Source: Amycolatopsis decaplanina DSM 44594 (GTDB taxonomy: Bacteria; Actinomycetota; Actinomycetes; Mycobacteriales; Pseudonocardiaceae). Taken from it: a DNA stretch of 64,000 nt. The position numbers were made by a program, and so were the translations under genes. The notes beneath the pieces were generated by a model that saw only the letters and a list, made by a program, of their open reading frames with translations, had not been told where the DNA came from and searched no databases. Location: the NCBI RefSeq assembly GCF_000342005.1, contig NZ_AOHO01000028.1:124001-188000 (forward strand), written 5' to 3'. Below are positions 34,101-43,053 of the stretch, piece after piece; positions within the stretch are counted from its first letter, which is position 1; every line of letters begins with the position of its first letter.

Positions 34101-37100
34101 GTTCGATCCGGAACCCGCGTAGTTTGACCTGGTGGTCGGCGCGGCTGAGGAAGGCGATCTGCCCGTCCGGCCGCCAGCGGACCAGGTCGCCGGTGCGGTA
34201 CATCCGCTCCCCCGGAGGACCGAACGGGTCGGCCACGAACCGCTCGGCGGTCAGCGCCGCCCTGCCGACGTAACCCTGGGCGAGCTTCGGCCCGGCCAGG
34301 TACAGCTCGCCGGTGACGTTCGTCCCGACCGGGAGCAGCCCGCCGTCGAGCACGTACGCACGGACCTCCGGGTCCGGACGGCCGATCGGCAGCGGGCCGG
34401 GATCCGCCGGGTCGTAGTGCCAGGTGACCGAGTTGATGGTGACCTCGGTGGGGCCGTAGGCGTTGAACAGCGCCCGCCGGTTCCCCCAGCGCCGGGCCAG
34501 TTCCGGGTCGAGCCGTTCGGCGCCGACGACGAAGAACACGTCCGGATCGACGGTCGCGTCGTCCGGCATCGCGGAGAGGAACGAAGGCAGCAGGTTGAGC
34601 CCGGTGACGCGGTGTTCGGCGGCGTAGGCCAGCAGGTCGTCGCCGGAGACGCGCACCTCCTCCGGCGCGATCACCGAGGTGCCGCCGGACAGCAGCGGCA
34701 GCATGAACTGCCAGAAGGCGACGTCGAAACTCGTCGAGGCGAAATGCAGGTACCGCTCGGCGGTCCCGATCCCGACGATGTCCTCCTGCAACGCGATCAG
34801 GCTCGGGACACCGCGATGCGGCACCGCCACACCCTTGGGTCTGCCGGTGGTGCCGGAGGTGTAGATGACGTAGGCGATCGCGTCCTCGCTGAGCCGGACG
34901 GCCGGATCGGTGTCCTCAGTGGACAGTTCGGCCGGGTCGATCACCGGAAGACCTTCGACGTCCGAGGTGGACACGACGGCGGCGGGCTTGATGTCACCCA
35001 GCATGTACGCGAGCCGATCGGCCGGGTAGTCCGGGTCCATCGGCACGTGCACCGCACCGGCCTTGATCACGCCGAACAACGCGACCACGAGGTCGACGTC
35101 GCGGCGCAGCAGGACCGCGACCGGGTCCTGCGGTTTCACCCCGGCGTCGATCAGGGTGTTCGCGAGCCGGTTGGCACGGCGGTCCAGTTCGGTGTAGGTC
35201 AGGCTCCGGTCGCGGCACACGACGGCTTCGGCGTCCGGGGTCTCGCGGACCCAGCGGCCGAACTCCTCCAGCATGCCACCGCGTTCGCGCCGCGGTTCCG
35301 GTCCTTCGCCGAGGCGCAGCATCGCGCGTTCTTCCTCGGCGTCGAGCGCGCGCAGCCGGGCGACCGGCCGCGCCGGATCGGCGACGATCTCGTGCAGCAC
35401 GGCGCACAGCCAGCGGCCGTAGGACTCGGCCTCGTCGCGGGTGAAGGCCCGCGGCTGGTAACCGAGGCCGACGGTGAACTCGTCGCCCGGCAGCACGATG
35501 ACCGTAAGCGGGTAATGCGTGGCGTCGGTGATGTCGACCCCGACGAGGTCGAGACCGGGCGCCGGCGTGGTGCGGGCGCGGCTGGAGAGCGGGAAGTTCT
35601 CCATCACCAGCATCGTGTCGAACAGGTCGCCGACACCGGCCGCGCGCTGGATCTCCGGCAGTCCGGCGTGATGGTGATCGGTGAGCCGGACGCTTTCGGT
35701 GTGCACACGTGCCAGCACGGTGACCGCGGTGTCGGCGGCGTCGAACCGCACGCGCACCGGGATCGTGCTGCCCAGCTGGCCGATCATGCGCTCGACGCCG
35801 GGGACGTCGGCCGGGCGGCCGGAGACCGGGCAGCCGAAGACGACGTCGCGGCGGCCGGTCAGCCTGGCGAGCAGCACTCCCCAGGCGGTCTGGAACACCG
35901 TCGTCGGGGTAATCCCGTGTTCCCGGGCGAAGGCGCGCAGGCGTTCGCTGAACTCCCCGCCCAGTTCCACGGTGACGCGTTCCGGACGCTCCACAGTGGA
36001 CTCTACGCTCGTCGGCGCGAGCCTGGTGCCCTCGTCGAGTCCGGCCAGCGCCTCGCGCCACGCGTCCAGCGCCGCGTCCGGGTCGCGTTCGCCGAGCACC
36101 CGGTGGTACTCCGAAAGCGGTGGCGCGACGGGAGCCGCCGGGCCGCCGCCGAGTTCGGCGTAGGTGGCCAGCAGCGTGCGGCCGACCAGCGGCATCGACC
36201 AGCCGTCGAGCAGCGCGTGGTGGTTGGTGAGCACCAGGCGGTGCTCGTCCGGGCCGAGGGTCAGCAGCAGGAACCGGATCAGCGGCGGTGTCGCCGGGTC
36301 GAAGGGACGGGCGAGTTCGGCGTGACATTCGGCCTCGACCCGCTCCGGGGACACGCTCGCGGACCGCCAGTCCAGCGTGACCTCGGCGGGCACCACCTGG
36401 ACGACCTCACCCGCGTCGGTGGTGTGCAGGTGGACACGCAACGCGGGATGCCGTCGCAGCATTTCCACTGCGGCCTCACGCAGGCGATCGGCGTCGAGCG
36501 CGCCGCTGAGCAGGGTGACGGCCTGCACCACGTAGACGTCGGTGTCTTCGGTGCCGCGCGCCAGGGTGTGGAACGAAAGCCCGGTCTGCAACGGGGTCGC
36601 GGGCAGGACGTCCTCGATCCGCCCCTGCCGTTCGAGCGCGTCGATGTCGGCCTGGTCGAGGCCGACGAGCGGCAGATCGGACGGCGTGAGCCCGCCGCCG
36701 TCCGGCCCGATCCGGGCGGCGTGCGCGGCCATGGCGTCCAGCGCCCGCGACCACGCTTCTTGCAGCGCGGCAACACCTTCCGCGTCAAGCACCTCGCCCG
36801 CCGCGGTCCATTCGACGGCGAGCCGAGGGCGGTCGTCCTCGCGGACGAAGCAGTTCAGCGCCAGCACCTGTTCCAGTGACTTGGCGTCCGGTTCGGTGAC
36901 CGCGAACGGGTCCTCCTCCGGCAGCCGCCAGCCGGTGCCCGGCAGCGGCGCGAACCGGCCGAGGTAGTTCAGGACGACGTCCGGCGGCGGGACGGCGGCG
37001 AGTTCGTCCCGGGTGAGCGGGTCGAGATACCGCAGGACGCCGAAGCCGACGCCGCTGTCCGGCACGGCGCGTTTGGCTTCCTTGGCGGCTCGCAGCAGCT

Positions 37101-40100
37101 TTCCTGCCGCGTCTCCGCCCGCGAGCGCGCCGTCGAAGTCCGTGGTCGCCGCCACCGCGCCGGCGGGCACGCGCAGCGGATGCTCGGCGGTGAACCAGCC
37201 GACGGTGCGCGAGAGGTCCAGGCCGTTTCGATCCCGGCCATGGCCTTCGAGGGACGCGGTTTCGGCGTCGACCGGAGCACCACGCCACGACCGGAGAGCG
37301 AGCACGAGCGTGGCGAGCAGGACGTCGTCCGGTCCGGCGCGGTACGCCGCGGGCAACGCGGTGAGCACCGCGTCGGTCTGCTCCGGTGAAGCGAGGGTGA
37401 CCGAACGCCGCGCGGTCGCGACCGTGTCGATGCCGCGGTCGAGCGGCCGGCGGCCGAGACGCGGGCCGTCGAGCGCGCCGCGCCAGTGCTCGAGTTCGCC
37501 GCGCCGGGCACCCGAAATCCCCTGTTCGGCGAGGAGAAGCGCGTGCCGTCGCCACGACGTCCCGGCCGGTTCGAGCGCTTCACCGGCACAGGCGGCACGC
37601 AGGTCCGGCAGCAGAACCCGCCAGGACACACCGTCGATCGCCAAGTGATGGATCACGATGACGAGATGGTCCGGGAGCAACGCGATCCTGAGCACTCCGG
37701 CACTGAGATCAAGGGACCCGGCGAGTTCCGCCGCGACCTCGGCCGGGTCACCGGTCGTCTCGATCACCACGTCGGACGCCTTCACGGCCCCGCGTTCGCG
37801 GACACGCAACTCGTCACCTAGTTGCAGGCGCAGGACGTCGTGGTGGTCCAGCAGTGTTCGCACGCCCTCGGTCAGCAGGCCGGCCGGAAGATCCTCGTCG
37901 AGCCGGACCGCGGTCCATTGGGTGTAGCCGGCGACCGTCGTGACGTCCGGATGCGGGTCGAGCAGGGCGCGGACGATCGGCGGGGCGGGCACCTCACCAA
38001 CGGCCTCGTCGGGCTCGTCCGGCGGGGCGGCCGGGCCGCCGATCTCCGCGCTCGCCGCCGCCAGGGCCTCGAAGCTGCGGCGGGCGAGCAGATCACGCGG
38101 CCGCAGGTCGAGGCCGTGCGCGCGCAGCCTGCTGCTGACGCTGATCGCGGTGATGCTGTCGCCGCCCAGCGCGAAGAAGTCGTCGTCGACGGCGACCTCT
38201 TCGACGCCGATCACCTCGGCGATGGTCGCGCACAGCAGCCGTTCGCGTTCGGTGACCGCGGTCCGCCCGGCCGCCGCGCGCGGGGCGGGCAGCGCCGCTC
38301 GGTCGATCTTCCCGTTGGAGGTCAACGGAAGCGTGTCGAGCACGACCACCGCGGCGGGCACGAGGTGCTCCGGCAACCGCCCGGCGAGTTCCGCGCGGAC
38401 CTCGTCCGTGACGACCTCGCCGACGACGTAGCCGACGAGCCGGGGTCCACGCACCGCGGCGGCGGCCGCGCGCACACCGGGAACGGCGGCGAGCGCGGCC
38501 TCGACCTCGCCCAGTTCGACACGGTGGCCCCGCACCTTCACCTGGCCGTCGCGACGGCCCAGGTATTCCAGACCGCGACCGGGTACCCAGCGGGCGAGGT
38601 CCCCGGTCCGGTACATCCGGTCGCCGGGGGCGCCGAACGGATCGGCGACGAACCGTTCGGCGGTCGCGCCGGGGCGCCCCAGGTAGCCGCGTGCCAGATG
38701 CGGTCCCGCGAGGTACAGCTCGCCCGGCGTTCCCGCGGGTGCCGGACGCAGCGCGGCGTCGAGCACCCGGACCGCCGTACCCGGCACCGCGGTCCCGATC
38801 GTCGGCTCGCCGTCGTCCAGCCAGGATCCGGCACCGTCCACAGTGGCCTCGGTCGGGCCGTACATGTTGCGGGCGCGGGCACCGGACGCCGCGACCCGGC
38901 GCCACAGCGCGGGCGGGGTCGCCTCGCCGCCGAGGACGAGTAGCGCGGGCGGACGAGGACCGTCGAGCAGACCGGCGTCGATCAGCGGCGCGGCCATCGA
39001 CGGCGTGGTGTCGACGACGTCGATCCGGTCGCGGGCGAACGCGGCCAGCAGGGCGTCGGCGTCCCGCGCGACGTCGGTGCCATAGACGTGGAGTTCGTGC
39101 CCGAACAGCAGCCACATCAGCTGGTCGAGCGCGGAATCGAAGGCGAACGAGTAGGTGTGCGCGACGCGCAACCGCCTCCCCGCGGCGCGTTCGGTCTCGG
39201 CGACCGTGGTCGCGCGGTGATGACGCAGCAGCGTCGCCAGCCCGCCGACCCGGCCGAGGACGCCCTTGGGACGGCCGGTGGAGCCGGAGGTGAAGATGAC
39301 GTAAGCGAGATCTTCCGGGTGGCGGGGAATATCCAGCGGCGAAGAGTCCAGTGTGGACAGATCGGTTTCGCCGAGCAGCAGATGCGGTCCCGGCACGATC
39401 TCCGGGTCGTGGGCCACCGTGAGCACCGCGCCGGCCTCGGCGGCGAGTTCCCGCGACCGCTCGGCGGGGTGGGCGAGGTCCAGCGGTAGGAACGCCGCCC
39501 CGGCGTCGAGCACCGCCAAAAGGGCGACGACGAGATCCGCGGACCGCGGGAGGGCCAGCGCGACGACGTCCTCAGCCCCGACACCGCGAGCCCGCAACGC
39601 CCGCGCGAGCCGGTGCACGCGCGTGACGAGCTCTCCGCCGGTCAGCCGGTCCTCACCGGACACCAAGGCCATCCGGTCCGGGTCGAGTCCGGCCAGCAGT
39701 TCCGGCACACCGACAAGTTCCGAGGAAGGCGCGGGTGTCGACCACGCCTTCAGCAACGTTTCCCGCTCCCCCGGCGGCACCAGGTCGGCACCGGCGACCG
39801 CCGGGCCGTCCGGTTCGGTCAGCGCGGTGATCAGGCAGCGCAGCGCGGTCAGCTTGGCGTCGACGGCGGCCTGGTCGTGAGTCCGCGCGTCGACCTCGAA
39901 ACCGAGCAGCAGCCCGCCGTCGGACGTCGGGAGCACGGACAGACCCATGTCCTCGGGCGGCCCGCCCGCGACATTGCGCATGGTGCCGTGCGAGCCTGCG
40001 AAATCGAGCTTCAGGTCGAACGCCTTGAGGTTGACGCCGCGGCCGTGCAACAGCGCACCGGCTCCGGGCACCGCGAGATCCTGGGGCAGGTCTTCGCCGC

Positions 40101-41220
40101 GATACCGCTGGTGCGTGCGCATCTCCTTGAGCGCGCCCGCGACCCGCGCGGTCAGTTCGGCGGCCGAGTCCTCCGGGAGCACCGTGACCCGCAGCGGCAG
40201 GACGTTGACCGCCATCGCCGGGATCCGCAGCGCCGCTCCTTCCCGGCACATCAACGGCATCGCGAACACGACGTCGGTCCAGCCGAGCACGCGGTGCAGG
40301 AAGGCGGCGTAGCAGGCGATCAGCGCGTCACCCCAGGTCGTCCCGGCTCGTTCGCCCAGCTCGCGCAGCCGGGCCACATCCGAAGCGGGCAGGACGAACC
40401 GGGCGGTCACGGTGTGCTCGGGCGGGCCCGGCGCGCTGCCGGCGTCGTCGAGGTCCGGCAACGGCGTGAATCGCTCCCGCCAGTACTCGCGGTCCTCTTC
40501 GAACCGCTCGCTCTCGCGGTAAGCGCGGTCGGCCTCGACGAGATCGGCGAATCGGGCGAACGTCGAAGCCGGCACGTCCTTCCCCGTCACGACGGCCGTG
40601 TAGCGGGCCGCGGTCCGGCGAGCGAGCATCGCCGCGGTGTAGCCGTCGAACACCAGGTGGTGCCCGAGCTGGGTGAACCACACGTGCGTGTCGGAAAGCC
40701 GCAGTACGAGATGGGCGAACAGCGGCCGGTCCACCATGCCGCGGCAAGCCTCGGCGACGCGGCGCCGTTCGGTGTCCACCCGCGCGTGCGCCGCCGCCAC
40801 CGGATCGGCCTCACCGCGCAGATCCACCACCGCCGGCGACGGCACCGCGTCGCCCGACACCAGCTGGCGCGGGCCGTCCGCCGTCTCGAAGACGCGCAAC
40901 CGCAGGCTGTCCGCCTCTTCGGCGGTCGCCCGGATCGCCTCGCCCAGCGCGATGACGTCGACCGGCCGGTCCCCGGCGATCTCGATCACGTCACCGACGA
41001 CGTAGTAAGGCGAGTCGGGTTCGAGGCGTTGCGCGGTCCAGATGCCCAGCTGGGCTCCGGTGAGGTTCAGTGCCTGTTGGTGAACCCGCGACCGCGATCG
41101 ACGTCGGCAGGGCGCTGCCTGATCGTCCACGTCACGGATACGGACAGGGCGCCCTGCCACCGCGATAGCGGGGCCTTCGACCGGGGCGGGTTCACGCGTT
41201 CGGTCGTTTTCCAATTCCAT
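31108..41220 (-). CDS. siderophore non-ribosomal peptide synthetase, C-A-T-E-C-A-T-E-C
   Basis: Assembles the peptide part of a DHB-capped siderophore; 3370 residues. Domains in order (approximate residues): C1 50-470 (HHLVFDG near 190), A1 495-960 (TSGSTGRPKGV near 645, NMYGPTEATVD), T1 985-1055 (LGGDSI), E1 1075-1500 (HHLAIDGVSW, NYLGRF), C2 1535-1960 (HHALLDGWS), A2 1985-2440 (TSGTTGRPKGV near 2120, NAYGPTEVTIN), T2 2460-2530 (AGGDSIAS), E2 2550-2960 (HHLVADAVTW, NYLGRF), C3 2965-3365 (HHLLSDGWS). C1 should take DHB from the aryl carrier protein. All C and E active His and Asp residues are present. There is no thioesterase or reductase; the final C may release or join chains. A1 has acidic residues at the pocket positions aligned to 239, 278 and 331, pointing to a basic amino acid; A2 looks Ser/Thr-like (low certainty). 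Confidence 0.93.
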   Translation of the reverse strand: MELENDRTREPAPVEGPAIAVAGRPVRIRDVDDQAAPCRRRSRSRVHQQALNLTGAQLGIWTAQRLEPDSPYYVVGDVIEIAGDRPVDVIALGEAIRATAEEADSLRLRVFETADGPRQLVSGDAVPSPAVVDLRGEADPVAAAHARVDTERRRVAEACRGMVDRPLFAHLVLRLSDTHVWFTQLGHHLVFDGYTAAMLARRTAARYTAVVTGKDVPASTFARFADLVEADRAYRESERFEEDREYWRERFTPLPDLDDAGSAPGPPEHTVTARFVLPASDVARLRELGERAGTTWGDALIACYAAFLHRVLGWTDVVFAMPLMCREGAALRIPAMAVNVLPLRVTVLPEDSAAELTARVAGALKEMRTHQRYRGEDLPQDLAVPGAGALLHGRGVNLKAFDLKLDFAGSHGTMRNVAGGPPEDMGLSVLPTSDGGLLLGFEVDARTHDQAAVDAKLTALRCLITALTEPDGPAVAGADLVPPGERETLLKAWSTPAPSSELVGVPELLAGLDPDRMALVSGEDRLTGGELVTRVHRLARALRARGVGAEDVVALALPRSADLVVALLAVLDAGAAFLPLDLAHPAERSRELAAEAGAVLTVAHDPEIVPGPHLLLGETDLSTLDSSPLDIPRHPEDLAYVIFTSGSTGRPKGVLGRVGGLATLLRHHRATTVAETERAAGRRLRVAHTYSFAFDSALDQLMWLLFGHELHVYGTDVARDADALLAAFARDRIDVVDTTPSMAAPLIDAGLLDGPRPPALLVLGGEATPPALWRRVAASGARARNMYGPTEATVDGAGSWLDDGEPTIGTAVPGTAVRVLDAALRPAPAGTPGELYLAGPHLARGYLGRPGATAERFVADPFGAPGDRMYRTGDLARWVPGRGLEYLGRRDGQVKVRGHRVELGEVEAALAAVPGVRAAAAAVRGPRLVGYVVGEVVTDEVRAELAGRLPEHLVPAAVVVLDTLPLTSNGKIDRAALPAPRAAAGRTAVTERERLLCATIAEVIGVEEVAVDDDFFALGGDSITAISVSSRLRAHGLDLRPRDLLARRSFEALAAASAEIGGPAAPPDEPDEAVGEVPAPPIVRALLDPHPDVTTVAGYTQWTAVRLDEDLPAGLLTEGVRTLLDHHDVLRLQLGDELRVRERGAVKASDVVIETTGDPAEVAAELAGSLDLSAGVLRIALLPDHLVIVIHHLAIDGVSWRVLLPDLRAACAGEALEPAGTSWRRHALLLAEQGISGARRGELEHWRGALDGPRLGRRPLDRGIDTVATARRSVTLASPEQTDAVLTALPAAYRAGPDDVLLATLVLALRSWRGAPVDAETASLEGHGRDRNGLDLSRTVGWFTAEHPLRVPAGAVAATTDFDGALAGGDAAGKLLRAAKEAKRAVPDSGVGFGVLRYLDPLTRDELAAVPPPDVVLNYLGRFAPLPGTGWRLPEEDPFAVTEPDAKSLEQVLALNCFVREDDRPRLAVEWTAAGEVLDAEGVAALQEAWSRALDAMAAHAARIGPDGGGLTPSDLPLVGLDQADIDALERQGRIEDVLPATPLQTGLSFHTLARGTEDTDVYVVQAVTLLSGALDADRLREAAVEMLRRHPALRVHLHTTDAGEVVQVVPAEVTLDWRSASVSPERVEAECHAELARPFDPATPPLIRFLLLTLGPDEHRLVLTNHHALLDGWSMPLVGRTLLATYAELGGGPAAPVAPPLSEYHRVLGERDPDAALDAWREALAGLDEGTRLAPTSVESTVERPERVTVELGGEFSERLRAFAREHGITPTTVFQTAWGVLLARLTGRRDVVFGCPVSGRPADVPGVERMIGQLGSTIPVRVRFDAADTAVTVLARVHTESVRLTDHHHAGLPEIQRAAGVGDLFDTMLVMENFPLSSRARTTPAPGLDLVGVDITDATHYPLTVIVLPGDEFTVGLGYQPRAFTRDEAESYGRWLCAVLHEIVADPARPVARLRALDAEEERAMLRLGEGPEPRRERGGMLEEFGRWVRETPDAEAVVCRDRSLTYTELDRRANRLANTLIDAGVKPQDPVAVLLRRDVDLVVALFGVIKAGAVHVPMDPDYPADRLAYMLGDIKPAAVVSTSDVEGLPVIDPAELSTEDTDPAVRLSEDAIAYVIYTSGTTGRPKGVAVPHRGVPSLIALQEDIVGIGTAERYLHFASTSFDVAFWQFMLPLLSGGTSVIAPEEVRVSGDDLLAYAAEHRVTGLNLLPSFLSAMPDDATVDPDVFFVVGAERLDPELARRWGNRRALFNAYGPTEVTINSVTWHYDPADPGPLPIGRPDPEVRAYVLDGGLLPVGTNVTGELYLAGPKLAQGYVGRAALTAERFVADPFGPPGERMYRTGDLVRWRPDGQIAFLSRADHQVKLRGFRIELGEIETALTAHDDVRAVAVIVREDRLVAYFVPVDGAEPDPAALREYLAAELPAYMVPTAFVALERLPLGPSGKLDRAALPAPEARSDGGREPATPAEAVLLRVVRDLLGPGVGLDDGFLDAGGDSIASLRVVSRARREGLHLTARDVLEGGTVAGIAARCGEPERAEEAHAVGDAPLTPIMRDLLQRAGKAADGFCQWVEICVPSADDVPRWRSVLDAVLARHDVLRAHLVEDALRIPDVGAVTSADVLTTIRVSGDPRAVSDAQVERIVARMDPRTGPLVRAVLVDAGEERPGRLLLVAHHLVADAVTWRVLLDDVEQAFHGNTLHRRGQSFLGWARSLRVAAPHRKDELSYWQGISAAPVTTLGREALDPARDTVATARHHRIDVGDDTTHAVLTALPTAYRTGPDTVLLTALSRAVAAWRGTGADLLVAVESHGRPGHTPDFAGTVDLAQTAGWFTAVHPARIAPPSGPLPDALRAVRDHLRAAGDGLGHGILGVDGPRPEVAWNYLGRFPSAPVTETLWQRPPDADPLGSGGGAEMPLPYALTVNAMVPDGGTLGVRFTWPSALFTDAEIAVLGEHFRRELDELAADVPGPGEIMPLTPLQEVILRESRTAEEDPYPVQAAFTLSGDLDVEALRSAADALVRRQPNLGTVFPPSHEVQVIPAGPQAGFRVRDVSEVDAALDEELAAPFDLENGPLWRVTVLRHGPGRQTLVLTGHHLLSDGWSAPRILGELFTLYAGKPLPEPIPPVRYTRLLAAADHSADVRAWRAELDGLPEGDHLPRTGGTAEPALFTVDGQLVSELTRLGAARGLTANTLLQGAWAAVLATHAGRRDVSFGVMTSNRTSDVDGVEEIIGLLANSVPVRARFTGTVAEALADLQARQQAMAGHHRMGLPELASLAGRERLFDSLLVFENYPVDPAKLREPAPGLTVTGTRFRERTHHPVSVTVVPGEHGWEGVLYARETDARSLADDLVGFLRKLPSWLDGDAAGFVGER

Positions 41221-41239
41221 CTTCAGCTCCGCCAGCCGT

Positions 41240-42016
41240 TCAGCATGAGGGCACCACCATGGGGGTTCCGGTCACCGGGTCGGGCACGACGACGCTGGGG
41301 AGATCGAAGACCTCCTTCATCAGCTCCGCGTCGACGATGTCGGCGGGCGTGCCCTCGGCGACGATCCGGCCGTCCCGCAAGGCGACGAGGTGGTCGGCAT
41401 AGCGGCAGGCCTGGTTGATGTCGTGCAGGACGGCGATCACCGTGCGGCCCTCGTCACGCAAGCGCGCCAGCAACCCCAGCAGCTGGTATTGGTGCGCGAT
41501 GTCGAGGAACGACGTCGGTTCGTCGAGCAGCAGGTACGGCGTCTTCTGCGCCAGCACCAGCGCCACCCACACGCGCTGGCGTTGTCCGCCCGAGAGTTCC
41601 TGCACCGGCCGGTCGGCCAGTCCCGCCACCCCGGCCGCGGTCATCGCGTCGATCACCGCGCGTTCGTCCTCTTCGGACCACGTGGCGAACAGCGACTGAT
41701 GCGGGAACCGGCCGCGCGCGACCAGCTGCCGGACGCGGACGTCCTCCGGCGCGACCGGATCCTGCGGCAGGAAACCGAGTTCCCGCGCCAGCCCCTTGCC
41801 GTGGAAGGAACCGACGTCCTTGCCGTCGAGCAGGACCTCCCCCTCGAAAGGACGCAGCAGCCGGACGAACGCGCGCAGCAAGGTGGACTTGCCGCACGCG
41901 TTCGGTCCGACGACGGCGGTGAACGCGCGGTCGGGCACGTCGAGGCTCAGCCGGGTCGACACGACCCGGTCGCCGTAGCGCAGGGTCAGTTCCCGAGCGG
42001 TCAAGCGGGCACTCAT
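41240..42016 (-). CDS. ferric-siderophore ABC transporter ATPase (FepC-like)
   Basis: 258 residues. Walker A is GPNACGKST (Ala where Gly is usual), signature LSGGQRQRVWVALVL, Walker B YLLLDEPTSFLDI and switch His in VLHDINQACRYA. The family is FecE/FepC, energising uptake of iron(III)-siderophores. ATG 42016 overlaps the permease stop (ATGA). The NRPS gene starts 19 bases after its stop, with GGAG before it, so import and synthesis genes share a message. Confidence 0.93.
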   Translation of the reverse strand: MSARLTARELTLRYGDRVVSTRLSLDVPDRAFTAVVGPNACGKSTLLRAFVRLLRPFEGEVLLDGKDVGSFHGKGLARELGFLPQDPVAPEDVRVRQLVARGRFPHQSLFATWSEEDERAVIDAMTAAGVAGLADRPVQELSGGQRQRVWVALVLAQKTPYLLLDEPTSFLDIAHQYQLLGLLARLRDEGRTVIAVLHDINQACRYADHLVALRDGRIVAEGTPADIVDAELMKEVFDLPSVVVPDPVTGTPMVVPSC

Positions 42017-43053
42017 GTGCGCCGCACCTCCTTGGTGAGCAGCCAGATCAGGTAGCCGCCGCCGATCACGGTGCTGACCACACCGACCGGCAGCGCTTCC
42101 GGCGCGAGCAGCATCTGGGCGGCCAGGTCGGCGCCGGTGAGCAGCACGGCGCCGGTGAGGGCGGCGGGCAGCAGGGAAACACCGGGCGTGCGGGCCAGCC
42201 GCCGCCCGATCTGCGGGGCCGCCAGCGCGATGAACGCGATCGGACCGGCGACGGCGGTGACCGTGGCCGTGCAGCCGACCCCGATCAGCACCAGCACCAG
42301 CCGCAGCCGGTCCCAGCGCACCCCGGTGGTGACCGCCAGCGCGCCGCCGAGCGCCGCCTGGTGCAGCGCCGGCGCCCTGGTGAACAGCACGACGAACAGC
42401 ACCGCGAGCACGCCGAACGGGATGGCGACGTCGTCCCAGCCGATCCCGTTGAGGGAACCGGCGTTCCAGCCGACGGCCGCGATCGCGATCTCGAGTTCCG
42501 CGCGCAGCACGATCCACGAGTTGAACGCGGTCAACATCGCGTTGACCGCGATGCCGATGACGATCAGCCGCAACCCGGACAGGCCGCCGCCGAGCGACAG
42601 CGCGTACACGATGGCCGCCGTGATCACGCCGCCGAGCACCGAACCGATGGTCAGCTGCGTCGACGTCCCCGAAAGCACCGTGATCGCGACCAGCGCGCCG
42701 GTGTAGGCGCCCGCGTCGAGGCCGATCACGTCCGGGCTGCCGAGTGGATTACGGGTGATGTTCTGGAAGATCGCGCCGGCCAGCCCGAGCGCGGCGCCGA
42801 ACACCAGCCCGGCCAGTACCCGCGGCAGGCGCCATTCCCGGATGACCACGCCCGGCCCGCCGCCGGAACCGGTGAGCGCGGCGAACACGCGGGCGGGACT
42901 GGCCCAGGCCGCGCCGTAGCAGAGCCCTAGTAGCGTCAGCCCGGCGATGACCACGATCATCACCACGAGGAACCAGAGGGTGCGGCGTTCCAGCCGGGCG
43001 GAGAACCGCCCGCGCCGCACGACGAGTGCGCTCGCTTTGTTCACAGTGTTCAC
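42013..43053 (-). CDS. ferric-siderophore ABC permease (FepG/FecD-like)
   Basis: 346 residues with about nine or ten hydrophobic helices of the FecCD family. Motifs are RLPRVLAGLVFGAALGLAGA, NPLGSPDVIGLDAGAY, and the cytoplasmic GPIAFIALAAPQIGRRLA that docks the ATPase. GTG 43053 overlaps the stop of the other permease; GTG 43044 is a possible later start. It forms the transmembrane pair with 43050-44033. Confidence 0.92.
   Translation of the reverse strand: MNTVNKASALVVRRGRFSARLERRTLWFLVVMIVVIAGLTLLGLCYGAAWASPARVFAALTGSGGGPGVVIREWRLPRVLAGLVFGAALGLAGAIFQNITRNPLGSPDVIGLDAGAYTGALVAITVLSGTSTQLTIGSVLGGVITAAIVYALSLGGGLSGLRLIVIGIAVNAMLTAFNSWIVLRAELEIAIAAVGWNAGSLNGIGWDDVAIPFGVLAVLFVVLFTRAPALHQAALGGALAVTTGVRWDRLRLVLVLIGVGCTATVTAVAGPIAFIALAAPQIGRRLARTPGVSLLPAALTGAVLLTGADLAAQMLLAPEALPVGVVSTVIGGGYLIWLLTKEVRRT

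Noticed and set aside
34132..36879. Very long open frame (915 codons) on the plus strand inside the NRPS gene
   Set aside because: It is antisense to conserved NRPS domains and its translation is compositionally odd (Arg/Gly/His-rich) with no motif. Long antisense frames are expected in high-GC DNA.
31108..41220. Hydroxamate or mixed-type siderophore
   Set aside because: No ornithine or lysine N-hydroxylase or formyltransferase lies in the window; only DHB genes are seen.
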